DNA of 64,000 bases from Chitinophagales bacterium (GCA_020635995.1 JACJYS010000001.1:806001-870000), one strand, 5' to 3'. Positions 33,301 to 43,037 are shown, counted from the stretch's first letter. The notes: generated from the sequence alone by a model not told the origin. Numbers and translations: made by a program.

Positions 33301-35818
33301 CAGCTCCGCCAGATAGAATATCAAAACTATGACTTCCAGCACTCATTGTTATTGTAAAACAATATTGAGTCCAAGCAGTGTTTGTAGGAACAAGAACATT
33401 ATTCCCAACTCTTACTCCATCTACACCTAAACTAAAATATGCATTAGCAGTATTTTGTCCAGGTGCACCACTACCTTGAGGACCTGAATAATCAACACAT
33501 ATTTCAACAGTTTCACCACCAATAAAACTGTAACTTGGTGTTGAAATTATATTGTCTCCTCCTGCATAAAAGTAAACATATCCATTTCCACCACTTGCAC
33601 CTAATGAATTTGTATAATTTGTAGAACTGGCTATACAACCCCTGTTTCCAGCTGCATAAACTGGATGAATTCCGTCAAAAACTTGTCCAGCATCATTTCC
33701 ACAAGTAAAACCAGTTGGGCAATCACAACTTCCGCCTGGTCCTTGTTCAAAATCATAATTAGAGTTTAGAATTGTTGAAGTTGAAGATTCTACTAATACT
33801 GAATAATTGCCACTACATAAATTTGATATTGAATTACTATTTGAACCTATAATATTGTTCAATTCATCATACCAAGTATAAGTAAGTCCTACAGAAGATG
33901 GATAAACTTGAATTCCACCATTACATGAATCATGACAAGTTGGGTTATAAGAAACCACTGAATCTATCACTAAACCAGAAGCTTGGTTTAATGTTATAAC
34001 TGTATCTTTAGAGCAAGCCTGTGTTACATCTGTAACGGTTAAATTATAAGTGCCGGCAGCTATGTTGTTTAAATCTTGATTGCTTCCTTGTCCACTTGTC
34101 CAGTTGTAAGTATAGTTTCCCGAACCATTTGTAATGCTAATATCTATAGCTCCATTACTTGCTCCACAAGTAGGTTGCGTTACTACTGCTCCTATATTAA
34201 AATTGCAACAGTTGTTATCTATAGTAATGGTTACATCATCAGAAGCACTTGTACATCCTGCTGTATCAGCTACATTTAGGGTATATGTAGATGTAGCCGT
34301 AGGGCAAACAGTAGGATTTAGCGATGTTGAGTTTGTCATATTAGTAGTAGGCGACCAAGTGTAATTTCCTGTATAAGAAATTTCGGGGTCGTCAAAAGTA
34401 ATAGACCAACCGGAAAGTGTTCCTAAACCAAAACCAATACCACTTCCTCCATCAAATTCTAAAGTCCAAACACCTTCTGTAGAGCAACCGTCTAATACTG
34501 AAAAAGGCTCATTTGGATTCCAAGTTCCGGAAGTAGGGAAAGTTCCTGAATTTATATTTGCTCCACCGGAAGGAACAAAACAAACACTATTATATCCTTG
34601 TGTAGCAACACCTGCCGGCACAAGGGTTATGGTACAGTTGTCGGGAGTAGTAACTGTTAAAGTAAAGCTACTTACATCTAAATTACACATATCTCCAAAA
34701 CTAATAGGAGTTCCGTTACAATTGCAACCATTTAAAAAATCTGTACACAATTGAGAACCACTAAAATCAAATGAATTTACACATATTTCAGTTATTAATC
34801 CGGGTGTAATTGTTTGTGCGTTCATACCTTGTACATTTACATTTACAGATGCAGAACCGGTTGCTACTACGGCAAAATCATTGTTTTCAAACTGTCTAAC
34901 TGCTGCGGGATTTTTAATTACCGTAGCTTCTCCTACTAAATCTACACATTCTCCTGCACATATTGTTTGAGCTGTATCGGCAGTAACTCTAAATGTGGGT
35001 GGCGATACATTTACCGTTACTTGATCGGTACAAGTGGTAGTGCCATTTGACATGGTTACGGTATAAGTAGTAGTAGTTTGTGGGCAAACAGGTGTAGGAT
35101 TAGTACCTCCACTATTGCCTACTCCATAAGAATAACCATCATGTTGCCATACAATTTCATAAGTTGCATCATTAAAATAAATATCTACGTTGTCTAAACC
35201 CCAGTGGTCATATTCTGCACCTGAGTCATTATCTTGAAACCAACGGAATTGAGTATTGTTGGTTAATCCGCCAGCCGGAACAGCAAAACACCATGTATTC
35301 CAGTTTATTAATGACGGGTCATTTCCCCCATTAGGATCAAAATAATTAATATCCGTCCAAGTAGTTCCTCCGTCTATTGAATATTGAATGGCTACTCCTT
35401 CGTCTGGCTCATCCGGTCCTTCGCAAGGCGTAGCATTTCCTTGTTCTGCAAAAACCATATCAAAACAAATAGTAGCACCGGCTACGGCAGCAGTAAAATC
35501 GTAAGCAGTTGTGGTTAATATTCTGGGTACACTTGCTGCATCACCCATCCATAAGTATTGTGTGCCGCTGGGGTGTGGATTACAAAGCGTAGAGGTAATA
35601 GTTGCTTGTGAAGTGGATTGCCACCCTGTAGGTGCACCACTATTAAAATCTTCGGTAAAAACAGAAAGTCCCTGTCCTTGTCCAAAAGCTGTAAGCTGTG
35701 TACAATCTCCACAAACTATATCTGCGGGTAAAACGGTAGCAGTAAGTTCGCATTGAGCATATATTTCAGCATAAAAAAAGAATAAAGAACAAAGGAATGC
35801 AGTAAATTTTAATTTCAT
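30329..35818 (-). CDS. giant SprB-repeat adhesin with gliding-motility-type C-terminus (T9SS type B)
   Basis: A signal peptide (MKLKFTAFLCSLFFFYAEIYAQ) begins this 1829-residue protein. Residues 40-560 hold several lectin/jellyroll-like beta domains, including a stretch resembling a proprotein-convertase P domain (CSTEGVWTLEFDGGSG). Then come SprB-type repeats, seven in close tandem (CGNxDGTITITASGGTAPL followed by YSIDG), with related units before and after. The C-terminus (YFIPNAFTPSGFDNTN, FNRWGEKIFES, WDGTYKGKDQNPGVYNY) is the gliding-associated CHU_C/type B T9SS signal. SprB is the moving surface adhesin of gliding Bacteroidota; this protein is likely a surface adhesin of that class, but gliding itself cannot be claimed. 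Confidence 0.87.
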   Translation of the reverse strand: MKLKFTAFLCSLFFFYAEIYAQCELTATVLPADIVCGDCTQLTAFGQGQGLSVFTEDFNSGAPTGWQSTSQATITSTLCNPHPSGTQYLWMGDAASVPRILTTTAYDFTAAVAGATICFDMVFAEQGNATPCEGPDEPDEGVAIQYSIDGGTTWTDINYFDPNGGNDPSLINWNTWCFAVPAGGLTNNTQFRWFQDNDSGAEYDHWGLDNVDIYFNDATYEIVWQHDGYSYGVGNSGGTNPTPVCPQTTTTYTVTMSNGTTTCTDQVTVNVSPPTFRVTADTAQTICAGECVDLVGEATVIKNPAAVRQFENNDFAVVATGSASVNVNVQGMNAQTITPGLITEICVNSFDFSGSQLCTDFLNGCNCNGTPISFGDMCNLDVSSFTLTVTTPDNCTITLVPAGVATQGYNSVCFVPSGGANINSGTFPTSGTWNPNEPFSVLDGCSTEGVWTLEFDGGSGIGFGLGTLSGWSITFDDPEISYTGNYTWSPTTNMTNSTSLNPTVCPTATSTYTLNVADTAGCTSASDDVTITIDNNCCNFNIGAVVTQPTCGASNGAIDISITNGSGNYTYNWTSGQGSNQDLNNIAAGTYNLTVTDVTQACSKDTVITLNQASGLVIDSVVSYNPTCHDSCNGGIQVYPSSVGLTYTWYDELNNIIGSNSNSISNLCSGNYSVLVESSTSTILNSNYDFEQGPGGSCDCPTGFTCGNDAGQVFDGIHPVYAAGNRGCIASSTNYTNSLGASGGNGYVYFYAGGDNIISTPSYSFIGGETVEICVDYSGPQGSGAPGQNTANAYFSLGVDGVRVGNNVLVPTNTAWTQYCFTITMSAGSHSFDILSGGAAEYSMWFDNFTVTIINSGSTCQQTFEDTLINPTQTDASFNFNDFCYGTINGPTNITTVGGIFTFNPIPSDGASINSTTGEISNEVSGTTYSIEYSLLGTCPASSIETVSVNGSSINAISTTPASCGNADGTITITASGGTAPLQYSIDGSTYQASNVFSNQSAGSYTVYVRDTNLCVDDSTTTISNAGGAIITDVTNTPTSCGNNDGTITITASGGTAPLQYSIDGTTYQASNVFSNQSAGSYTVYVRDANLCVDDSTTTISNTGGAIITDVTNTPATCGNNDGTITITASGGTAPLQYSIDGTTYQASNVFSNQGAGSYTVYVRDANLCVDDSTATISNANGPTISNVATVNTSCGNTNGTITITATGGTAPLTYSIDGGTTTQSSGSFTGLTAGTYNIVVNDANNCPATATANISSSSSPTISNVTTTDATCGNADGSITITASGGTAPLSYSIDGGSTFQTSNIFNTEPSGSYSIVVEDASGCSDNSTAQINNIGGPAISNVATVNTSCGNANGTITITASGGVAPLTYSIDGGTTTQSSGSFTGLTAGTYNIVVNDANNCSTNTTAQIASSTNPSITDITATDENCNSADGSITITAIDGTTPLSYSIDGGANFQSSNVFDNLSQGSYNIVVQDNAGCSTNGTAQINNQSGVDSLLANVSDVLCFGEESGSVQLSAYNGATPYTYFLVNNNTLQNSTGLFSNLPAGDYATWVQDANGCEHTLVVQIAEPTELMLSDSVINPSCFGNDNGQVILTATGGTVNSTSTPYIYTLGSTTNSNGIFLNIAEGNYVASVTDVNGCETSIQVQLNDPDPVFVEINPGDTSITLGQTFTMSANMTSASGTVYQYEWSPAEGLSCTDCAEPFVNTYQSTEYALVFTDENGCQAYADIYVEVLNPNQYFIPNAFTPSGFDNTNNTFKVYGNHIKYIDMMVFNRWGEKIFESSSIDPEWDGTYKGKDQNPGVYNYYIKITFLNDDVVSDKGSITLLR
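31330..32980 (-). repeat. tandem 77-residue (231-bp) SprB-type coding repeats
   Basis: Seven repeat units lie in tandem inside the adhesin gene. The three units nearest the protein N-terminus (about 32290-32980) are almost identical at DNA level: the phrase CGGTAATAATAGCTCCGCCT occurs at 32491 and again at 32722, exactly 231 bases apart. The others are more diverged, alternating between two subtypes. Recent unit duplication or gene conversion is likely, and short-read assembly could miscount them. Confidence 0.8.
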
Positions 35819-35878
35819 TTTATTGGTTTTAGTAAAAAACGTGCTAAAGTTAATAAAATATTAAATTAAATTATAGTT

Positions 35879-38800
35879 TTAGTTAACAGAATCTATTTTA
35901 TTTTTAAATAAAAATTCGTCTTTCTTAATTTTTAGGTCTTTAAAATTGTCAAATTCCCTTCTAAAAGACAAGCCTATGCCAGCTCTGGTGGTATTGGTTT
36001 GATAAAAATAATCGTAGTCTGTAATAGTAAAAGTTTTTATTCTAAACCTCTTATTTTTTGTTAATGCATATTCTATACTTGCATTTCCACCTAAATAAGT
36101 AGTATTTGTATTGTTGGTTCCTAATTGGTTTTGTCCAAAATCTAAATTCCCTCCTACATTTATAATAATTCTATCTTGCAAAAATCGGGTGGTTAATGCC
36201 AGTTGTAATTCTCTTCGTAATGCTAAATCTTCAATATTGCCTTGAGGTGCTAAATTTTGCTCATAGTTTCTATAGTTTAAGTTAAAACTAACATTATCAG
36301 AAAAATTGGATAGCCAGTCGTTTAAATATCTTGAAATTTGATTAGATAAAAATTCACTAACTGTGTTGGCAGCATCATTTACGTTTAAGTTAAAACCATT
36401 GGTTATTTGGTCTAAACTACTTAGTGGTGGCAAAAATTGATTTAATACTAACAAACCAAAAACTTGTCGGTTCATTTCATTTTCATACTGTTGAAGCGTT
36501 ATTAATTTTCTATCGGTATAATTTTTTAGTGTAGGGCTTACCTGCGATAATTCTATATCAAAATCAATATTGGGAGCATAAAGTTTATCGGATAGCTTAA
36601 GCAATAAACTGACAGGTATTCTGTTTTTTGCATCTGAAGATAGTTGGTCGTCTATAGTAGTAGAAGCTTTTAAATAATCTTCTATCAATGGCTCCGGAGC
36701 TGCTCGCAAATTATAGCTGGCATCAACATCTACTATGGTTTCTTCTATATCTCCTTGAAAACTAAGTGTGCTTCCCGGCTGAATTCTAAATTTCTTATTT
36801 ACAATATTTTGTAAGGTAAATAAATAATCTCCATCGGCTATTAAATATCTTCCATAAAACTGTACATCACCTTCTTTTGGTACATTAATTTTTACATTTC
36901 CATCTCCTACTACTTGCAGTATATCACCCGATGTTTGGTCTAAAATAATAAATAATTCACAATCTTGATCTACCGTTAAATCCAAATTTACAGTAAGCCC
37001 ATTTACTTTAAATTTTTCTTTATATTTATCTAAATATTTATTGTTTTCTGAGGTATCTTTTTTTACAAAAGTGTAAAACTCATAGTTGCTTATACTTCCT
37101 TCTTCGTCAAGAGGAATATAAATTTCCGTTTTAGATTCACTTTCTCCTTTTATATTTATGGTAATATCGTTTGTGTAGCCTTTAAAACTAACATCTCCTT
37201 TCATATATGCTGTGCCATAAAAATCTTTATTGTCATCATAAGTGGTATTTAAACCCTGCAATTTTGGCGTAGTTACATCTATATCTAATGCAAAATCTTT
37301 TAAATGGTTGTGCAGCACCCAACCTCTGCCATAGGCTTCATTTCCATCTTCATCTGTTACCCTTATTGCATCACCAAGATAAATTCCTTTTTTATTAAAC
37401 TCTACTCTGTGGTTTTTTATATTGTATGTAGTTTGCAAGTAGCTAACAGTTGTAGTTACATCATTTATGTTTAAGTATCCAAGTAAATCTAATTTGTTTT
37501 TATAACCTACAAGTTTTAATTTCCCTGTTACAGTTCCTTTGGTATTATCTATATATTCTTGTATAAAATCTTCTACGGTATAAATAGCAAGATTTTTAAT
37601 GTCAAAGTTTATATCTACATCTTTATTGGTAGCATTTTTAGCAAAAGAATAGGTGCCGTTTATATCTACTTCATTATCGTTGCCAAATAAGTTGGCATTA
37701 ATTTTTACTTTATTGTTAGGCAAATCTAAATTGGCATTAGCATTCAAATTGCCTATTTTGTATTCGTTTACTTTAATGTTTTCAACCATTATGTTTCCAA
37801 AAACACCGGGTTTTTCGCCCGAAACATCTACACCTACTTTTCCGTTTACTACACCTTTTAAATTTATATTTTTTGCTTTTAAAAATTGTGTAAAATCCTC
37901 AACCATTATGTTGTTTAAAAGTACATCGGCTTTTTTATTTTCTATGCCTAAATCTAAATTGATAAGCAGTTCAGAAACTCCGTTGTAAATTCTTAAATTT
38001 TTAGATTCTATTTTCTCACTAATATTTATTTCGTTGTCTTCATCTATTACCCAAAATTGATTGTTTATCAATAAGTTAGAAGGCTCAAAAGCTATTTTAA
38101 GTCTTTTATTTTTGGTAATTAATTTGGCTAATAATTCTACAGAAGTATTTTTTATTCCGTTGCCATAAAGTTTTAAATCTAAGTAATTCCTTGGGCCGTT
38201 TATAAGTAAACTAACATCTTTAACTATTACGCTATCTTTTAAATAAATAGTTGGTACTGAATTTATTACGTCATAATTTCCATCAGCTATAAATATGTTT
38301 GAGTTGTAGTCTATTATACTTAGAGTTTTATATTTTAAAACAGGTACTTTTATTTTTGCTAATAAACTATTGGTGTTTGAATTTAGATTTCCTCCTATTT
38401 CACTTTTCTCTAAAATTTTAATATCGGGATTTAACAGACTCAAAAGCTCAGGATTTTCTTTAATTTCTATATCAAATTTTATTATTTGGTCTGCTACTTT
38501 CTCTTTAAAGTTGGTTAGTAAAACAGATTTAAAAGCATCGGGAATTTTTTGCAATTCAAAATTTCCTTGAATAAAGGCATTAACTTGGTCTGAAACTAGG
38601 GTAATTTTCTTTTCTCCATTTACAAGCATTCTACTACTCAAATCTATATGAGCTAAATTGTATTCTTTATCTCTCGTAGCTATTTTTAGGTTATCAATAT
38701 TCAAATCGCCAACTACGTCATTTATGTTGGTAGCCATAAAATTGGCATCTACTTCTCCAGAAAAGATTGCTTCTTTGTTCCAAAGGTTAAGTTTTTGTGG

Positions 38801-40642
38801 ATTAATATGTTTTACATCGGCATTAAATGCAAAAGCAAAAGGTTTTGAATTGGTATTTACCTTTCCGTTAAAATCTACTTTTAAATTTTCGTCATCTATA
38901 CTTAAATCACCCTCAAAAAATTTATTTTTAACCTGCCCGTTTATGTCTATGTTTTTATAGGAATAGTTTTTAAAGTTTATTTCTTGAACTTCTCCGTCTA
39001 AGTTTACATCTAAATTTTCTAAACTAACGCCTTCGCCTGTTCCGTTTACATTCATGGTAACATTGCCAAATAATTGCTCATTATTAAAGAATTTGCCCAA
39101 ATCAAACTGTTTAAAAGCTATAATTCCCGAGTATTTTGGAATATTATCATCGCTTATTTTAAAATTCAAATCGGTAGTAGCTCGTCCTACGGCTGTAATG
39201 AAATTTCCATTCATTACAAAATCTTTAATAAACCCGTCAAAACGACCGTCAAATTTCACTTGCCCTAATGATTTTAAGTTTTCCGGAATTTTTAAATTTG
39301 GTGCCAACTTTTGTAAATCGCTGTAATCTATGCTTAATCTTGAAACCTTACCGCTTATAAATGTTTCATTAATATTGGGCAGTCCGTTCATGGAAAATTC
39401 ACCATTAAAAATAACATTGCTTGCCGTTTGAAAACTTAAATTTTTTGAGTTGAAATTTTTTACTTTACCATAAATTTCGCCACTTAATTTAATGGGATAT
39501 CTTACCCTAAATTTTGAAGTATTTACAAAATAATTAATATCGTTAGGGTGTATGGTTGAAGGCTTTAAGTTAAAATCAATGTTAATGTTATTGATAAAAT
39601 TATTGAAATCAACCAAAGAATCATATCGCAAACTTGCATCCGCCAGTATTTTACTTTTATTGGTTTGTAGTTCAAAATCATTTAGCTTAATAGCCGCATT
39701 GCCAAACTGCACTACAGTGCTTAAATTATCTATCCAAAATTTGTCATTTTCGTTTAAACTTAAGCTATTAATATTGGCAGAAAGGCTGTCTTTGCCTACT
39801 TCTACTTTTTTAGCCAATAAATTTATGTTGTTAAGTTTTAGATTATTTGGGTTAAAGTCAGCGGCAAAAGTGTCTGTTGCAAGGTTATTTTTTAACGTAA
39901 AAAAGCCGTTGGTAAGGTTAACATTGCCACTTATTATTTTAACAGGCAGATAAAACCCTTTGTGCGTATCTTTTTTCTTTTTATCGGGATTAGCGGGGTT
40001 TAAACTTAAAGCTACATTTGGATTATTAACTATTAAATTTTCAAGCAAAATTAGGTCATTGCCCAATTTAAACATATCAAAATCTAAATTTACGGTATCG
40101 GCTAAAGCTGTTAATTTAAGTCCGCCATATTCATCATTATAATTAACTTTTGTGTTATAAAAATTAGTGTTTCTAACTATAATATCCCACGGAATAGTGG
40201 CAGTTGAATTAGTTGTTTTTTTATTATCTCCGCTTAGTTTAATGTAGTTAATATTAAATAAACTATCGTTGTACGCTCTATTTATGTTTAAGTAAAATTC
40301 ATTAGCCTCTACGTTTTTTAAGGTTATTTTCTTTTGCAAAAACGAAAAATAGCTAAAATTAGCTTGTAAATCTCCTAAGTAAAAAATAGTGTCATTTTTG
40401 GTATCTTTGGCATAGAGTTTATGTAGCTCAATTTTATTAAAAAATTCAATATTTACATTATCTATTTCAATATCTACGCCCAGTTGTTTAGAAATAGATT
40501 TAGTTATTTTTTGAACAATAAAGGTTTGTACTTTAGGTGTTCTGATAGCATAAAAGATTCCTAACAAAAATATAATAAGCACTATGAAAAACAATAGTGT
40601 TACTTTTGCACTTGATTTTACTATTTTTTTTAAACTTGCCAA
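35879..40642 (-). CDS. second TamB-like translocation/assembly protein (1587 aa)
   Basis: One N-terminal membrane helix (residues 13-33) is followed by some 1500 residues of beta-rich, low-complexity sequence and a C-terminal TamB (DUF490) domain: GDGNVKINVPKEGDVQFYG, LIADGDYLFTLQN, GSTLSFQGDIEETIVDVDA, and near the end LSFRREFDNF. The order and content mirror the first TamB-like protein (GNGDLSVKMPPF, INQGNYRFSFQN). TamB-like proteins bridge the periplasm and act in outer-membrane assembly or lipid transport. This copy is divergent from tsaD with a 24-bp gap, an arrangement often seen in Bacteroidota, so it may be the more ancestral locus. It has no Omp85 gene beside it. Confidence 0.85.
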   Translation of the reverse strand: MASLKKIVKSSAKVTLLFFIVLIIFLLGIFYAIRTPKVQTFIVQKITKSISKQLGVDIEIDNVNIEFFNKIELHKLYAKDTKNDTIFYLGDLQANFSYFSFLQKKITLKNVEANEFYLNINRAYNDSLFNINYIKLSGDNKKTTNSTATIPWDIIVRNTNFYNTKVNYNDEYGGLKLTALADTVNLDFDMFKLGNDLILLENLIVNNPNVALSLNPANPDKKKKDTHKGFYLPVKIISGNVNLTNGFFTLKNNLATDTFAADFNPNNLKLNNINLLAKKVEVGKDSLSANINSLSLNENDKFWIDNLSTVVQFGNAAIKLNDFELQTNKSKILADASLRYDSLVDFNNFINNINIDFNLKPSTIHPNDINYFVNTSKFRVRYPIKLSGEIYGKVKNFNSKNLSFQTASNVIFNGEFSMNGLPNINETFISGKVSRLSIDYSDLQKLAPNLKIPENLKSLGQVKFDGRFDGFIKDFVMNGNFITAVGRATTDLNFKISDDNIPKYSGIIAFKQFDLGKFFNNEQLFGNVTMNVNGTGEGVSLENLDVNLDGEVQEINFKNYSYKNIDINGQVKNKFFEGDLSIDDENLKVDFNGKVNTNSKPFAFAFNADVKHINPQKLNLWNKEAIFSGEVDANFMATNINDVVGDLNIDNLKIATRDKEYNLAHIDLSSRMLVNGEKKITLVSDQVNAFIQGNFELQKIPDAFKSVLLTNFKEKVADQIIKFDIEIKENPELLSLLNPDIKILEKSEIGGNLNSNTNSLLAKIKVPVLKYKTLSIIDYNSNIFIADGNYDVINSVPTIYLKDSVIVKDVSLLINGPRNYLDLKLYGNGIKNTSVELLAKLITKNKRLKIAFEPSNLLINNQFWVIDEDNEINISEKIESKNLRIYNGVSELLINLDLGIENKKADVLLNNIMVEDFTQFLKAKNINLKGVVNGKVGVDVSGEKPGVFGNIMVENIKVNEYKIGNLNANANLDLPNNKVKINANLFGNDNEVDINGTYSFAKNATNKDVDINFDIKNLAIYTVEDFIQEYIDNTKGTVTGKLKLVGYKNKLDLLGYLNINDVTTTVSYLQTTYNIKNHRVEFNKKGIYLGDAIRVTDEDGNEAYGRGWVLHNHLKDFALDIDVTTPKLQGLNTTYDDNKDFYGTAYMKGDVSFKGYTNDITINIKGESESKTEIYIPLDEEGSISNYEFYTFVKKDTSENNKYLDKYKEKFKVNGLTVNLDLTVDQDCELFIILDQTSGDILQVVGDGNVKINVPKEGDVQFYGRYLIADGDYLFTLQNIVNKKFRIQPGSTLSFQGDIEETIVDVDASYNLRAAPEPLIEDYLKASTTIDDQLSSDAKNRIPVSLLLKLSDKLYAPNIDFDIELSQVSPTLKNYTDRKLITLQQYENEMNRQVFGLLVLNQFLPPLSSLDQITNGFNLNVNDAANTVSEFLSNQISRYLNDWLSNFSDNVSFNLNYRNYEQNLAPQGNIEDLALRRELQLALTTRFLQDRIIINVGGNLDFGQNQLGTNNTNTTYLGGNASIEYALTKNKRFRIKTFTITDYDYFYQTNTTRAGIGLSFRREFDNFKDLKIKKDEFLFKNKIDSVN

Positions 40643-40666
40643 AATTATATAAACGCTTCAAAGATA

Positions 40667-41686
40667 ATGAATAGCACGAAAGCAAAGAATATTACTTTAC
40701 TTGCCATAGAATCATCTTGCGATGACACATCGGCTGCCGTAGTACAAAACGGCAAAGTGCTTGCCAATGTTATAGCCAGCCAAGCTATACACACTGAATG
40801 GGGCGGAGTAGTACCTGAATTGGCATCAAGGGCACACCAAGAAAACATAGTGCCGGTGGTAGATAGTGCCTTGAAAAAAGCAAATGTTAAAAAAGAAGAA
40901 ATAACAGCAATAGCTTTTACGGGCGGACCTGGTTTGTTGGGTTCTTTATTGGTAGGTGTTAGTTTTGCAAAATCTATGGCGTTTGCACTGGGCGTGCCTT
41001 GCGTGGCAGTGCACCACATGAAAGCCCACGTCTTGGCTCATTTTATAGATGAACCTAAGCCTCAGTTTCCATTTCTTTGTTTAACGGTATCGGGTGGGCA
41101 TACGCAGATAGTTTTAGTGAAAGATTATACAAATATGGAGGTAATAGGCAGCACTATAGATGATGCTGCGGGTGAGGCTTTTGATAAATGTGCTAAAATG
41201 TTTGGACTTACTTATCCCGGAGGACCATTAATAGATAAATATGCTCAAAGAGGGAATGGTAAAGCATTCAAATTTACAGAACCAAGGGTGGGAGCTTATA
41301 ATTTTAGTTTTAGTGGTTTAAAAACGGCAGTGCTTTACTTTATAGAAAAGCAACAAAAAGAAAATCCTGATTTTGTAAGTGATAATTTGAATGATTTATG
41401 TGCTTCATTGCAATATACCATAGTGTCTATTTTGATGAAAAAATTATTAAAAGCTGCTAAAGATTTAGGCATTAATCAACTGGCTATAGCTGGTGGCGTA
41501 TCGGCTAATAGTTTACTAAGAAAAACACTAAAAGAACAAGAAAAGCACGGATATACTACTTTTATCCCCGATTTTCAATACTGCGTAGATAATGCCGGCA
41601 TGATAGCCATAAGTGGTTATTATCAATATTTAGCTAATGACTTTGTAGGTTTAGATTTTGAACCTAAAGCGAGGTGGGAAATGTAA
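40667..41686 (+). CDS. tsaD: tRNA N6-threonylcarbamoyladenosine synthase subunit TsaD
   Basis: Length 339 residues, normal for TsaD. The ASKHA ATP-binding fold is shown by LAIESSCDDTSAAVV, the metal-binding HxxxH pair His117-His121 in HHMKAHVLAHF, VSGGHTQIVLV, and the C-terminal GGVSANSLLR and DNAGMIAISG. With TsaB and TsaE it transfers threonylcarbamoyl from TC-AMP to A37 of ANN-decoding tRNAs. TsaB and TsaE are not in this window. The ATG at 40667 fits the family start. It is divergent from a TamB-like gene. Confidence 0.96.
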   Translation: MNSTKAKNITLLAIESSCDDTSAAVVQNGKVLANVIASQAIHTEWGGVVPELASRAHQENIVPVVDSALKKANVKKEEITAIAFTGGPGLLGSLLVGVSFAKSMAFALGVPCVAVHHMKAHVLAHFIDEPKPQFPFLCLTVSGGHTQIVLVKDYTNMEVIGSTIDDAAGEAFDKCAKMFGLTYPGGPLIDKYAQRGNGKAFKFTEPRVGAYNFSFSGLKTAVLYFIEKQQKENPDFVSDNLNDLCASLQYTIVSILMKKLLKAAKDLGINQLAIAGGVSANSLLRKTLKEQEKHGYTTFIPDFQYCVDNAGMIAISGYYQYLANDFVGLDFEPKARWEM

Positions 41687-41771
41687 GGGTTTTTGCTTTT
41701 ATTATACAAAATTTAGTTTTAACTTTGTATCGTTATTAATCATATCTTTTAATCTTTAAAAAGTTCATAGC

Positions 41772-42803
41772 ATGAAACTGTGTAACCAAGTAGATAAAAG
41801 GGTGCTTAAAGAGCGTATAGCTAATAGTAATATAAAACGTACTACTATATCGTTTTATAAATATGCTAAAGTAGGCAACCCCCAAGTTTTTAGAGACCAT
41901 CTCTATGTTAATTTTGAAAAATTAGGTGTTTTAGGAAGAATTTATGTAGCCCACGAGGGTATAAATGCTCAAATTTCTGTACCAACAGATAATTTGGAAG
42001 CATTCAGAGAGTTCCTTGATACTATTACGTTTTTGCAGGGAGTTAGGTTAAATATAGCCGTTCAAAATGCAGATGATTCCTTTTATAAATTAGCCATAAA
42101 ATATCGCCCTAAAATTTTAGCCGATGGCTTAGAAGATGAAACTTTTGATGTTACGGATAAAGGTTTGCACTTAAATGCTGTAGATTTTAATAAAATTATT
42201 CAACAGGATAATACCGTGCTTATAGATATGCGAAACCACTACGAAACAGAGGTGGGGCATTTTAAAGGAGCTATTACGCCCGATGTAGATAATTTTAGAG
42301 ATTCGCTACCTTTTATAGAAGATACCTATTTAAAAGGCAATGAAAAGAAAAACGTGGTAATGTACTGCACGGGCGGTATCCGATGCGAAAAAGCAAGTGC
42401 ATGGTTTAAACATTTGGGTTTTGATAATGTTTATCAGTTAGAAGGAGGCATTATTAAATACGCCCACCAAATAGAAGAGCAAGGCTTAGAAAATATGTTT
42501 GTTGGCAAAAACTTTGTTTTTGACGAAAGACTTGAAGAAAGAATAAGTGATGATATTATTGCTAACTGCCACACTTGTGGCGAGCCTTACGATATACACA
42601 CCAATTGTGCTAATGTGGCTTGTAATGTTTTGTTTATTCAGTGCCCTAAATGCAAGGAAAAATTAGATAATTGTTGCTCTGAAGAGTGCAAAGAAATAAA
42701 TGCACTACCAGAAGAAGAGCAAAGAGCATTACGTAAAGGCAAAAAAAGTAAACGTAATGTTTTTAAAAAAGGCAGAAGCGAGAAGCTGATTTATAAAAAG
42801 TAG
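41772..42803 (+). CDS. trhO: tRNA uridine-34 5-hydroxylase TrhO (YceA, rhodanese family)
   Basis: The N-terminal acylphosphatase-like part (YVAHEGINAQISVP) is followed by a rhodanese domain (residues 135-225) with catalytic Cys199 and Cys205 in CTGGIRCEK. A C-terminal region has eight or more cysteines in CxxC pairs (CHTCGEPYD, CPKCKEK, CCSEEC), probably a zinc site. TrhO proteins hydroxylate U34 of tRNA in an oxygen-dependent route to cmo5U/mo5U. Length 343 is typical. A TAACTTTG box (41720-41727), fitting the -7 consensus, is 45 bases before the ATG. Confidence 0.92.
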   Translation: MKLCNQVDKRVLKERIANSNIKRTTISFYKYAKVGNPQVFRDHLYVNFEKLGVLGRIYVAHEGINAQISVPTDNLEAFREFLDTITFLQGVRLNIAVQNADDSFYKLAIKYRPKILADGLEDETFDVTDKGLHLNAVDFNKIIQQDNTVLIDMRNHYETEVGHFKGAITPDVDNFRDSLPFIEDTYLKGNEKKNVVMYCTGGIRCEKASAWFKHLGFDNVYQLEGGIIKYAHQIEEQGLENMFVGKNFVFDERLEERISDDIIANCHTCGEPYDIHTNCANVACNVLFIQCPKCKEKLDNCCSEECKEINALPEEEQRALRKGKKSKRNVFKKGRSEKLIYKK

Positions 42804-42864
42804 CTTTTTAATGGTTAATTGTTAGTGGTTAATGCTTAATTTTTGATAACTGTGTAGTATATAT

Positions 42865-42925
42865 TGTACTATTATATATTTCTAAACGGCATTAAAAATA
42901 ATATATCTTATGATATTCTTAAAGT
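42865..42925. repeat. TTGTACTA/AACGGCATT repeat, copy 4
   Basis: TTGTACTATTATATATTT followed by CTAAACGGCATTA matches 21570-21600 with about three changes. Farther on, TGATATTCTTAAAGT (42911-42925) is identical to 12447-12461, close to copy 1. The rest of the 234-bp gap (42804-43037) holds a TATCTTTG (42961-42968) that fits the -7 consensus but has no -33 partner. Confidence 0.55.
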
Positions 42926-43037
42926 TGTACTAAAGGGGAGCTTCGCACACATAGAAATTATATCTTTGCCCATAACACCACTTATAACGGTATAAAGCCA
43001 TTGTTTTAATAACTATATAACAAAAATAATACTGCAA

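Noticed and set aside
42804..43037. tRNA or other stable RNA gene in the larger gaps
   Set aside because: No T-loop GGTTCGAAT-type sequence or cloverleaf was seen here or in the other gaps longer than 200 bases.
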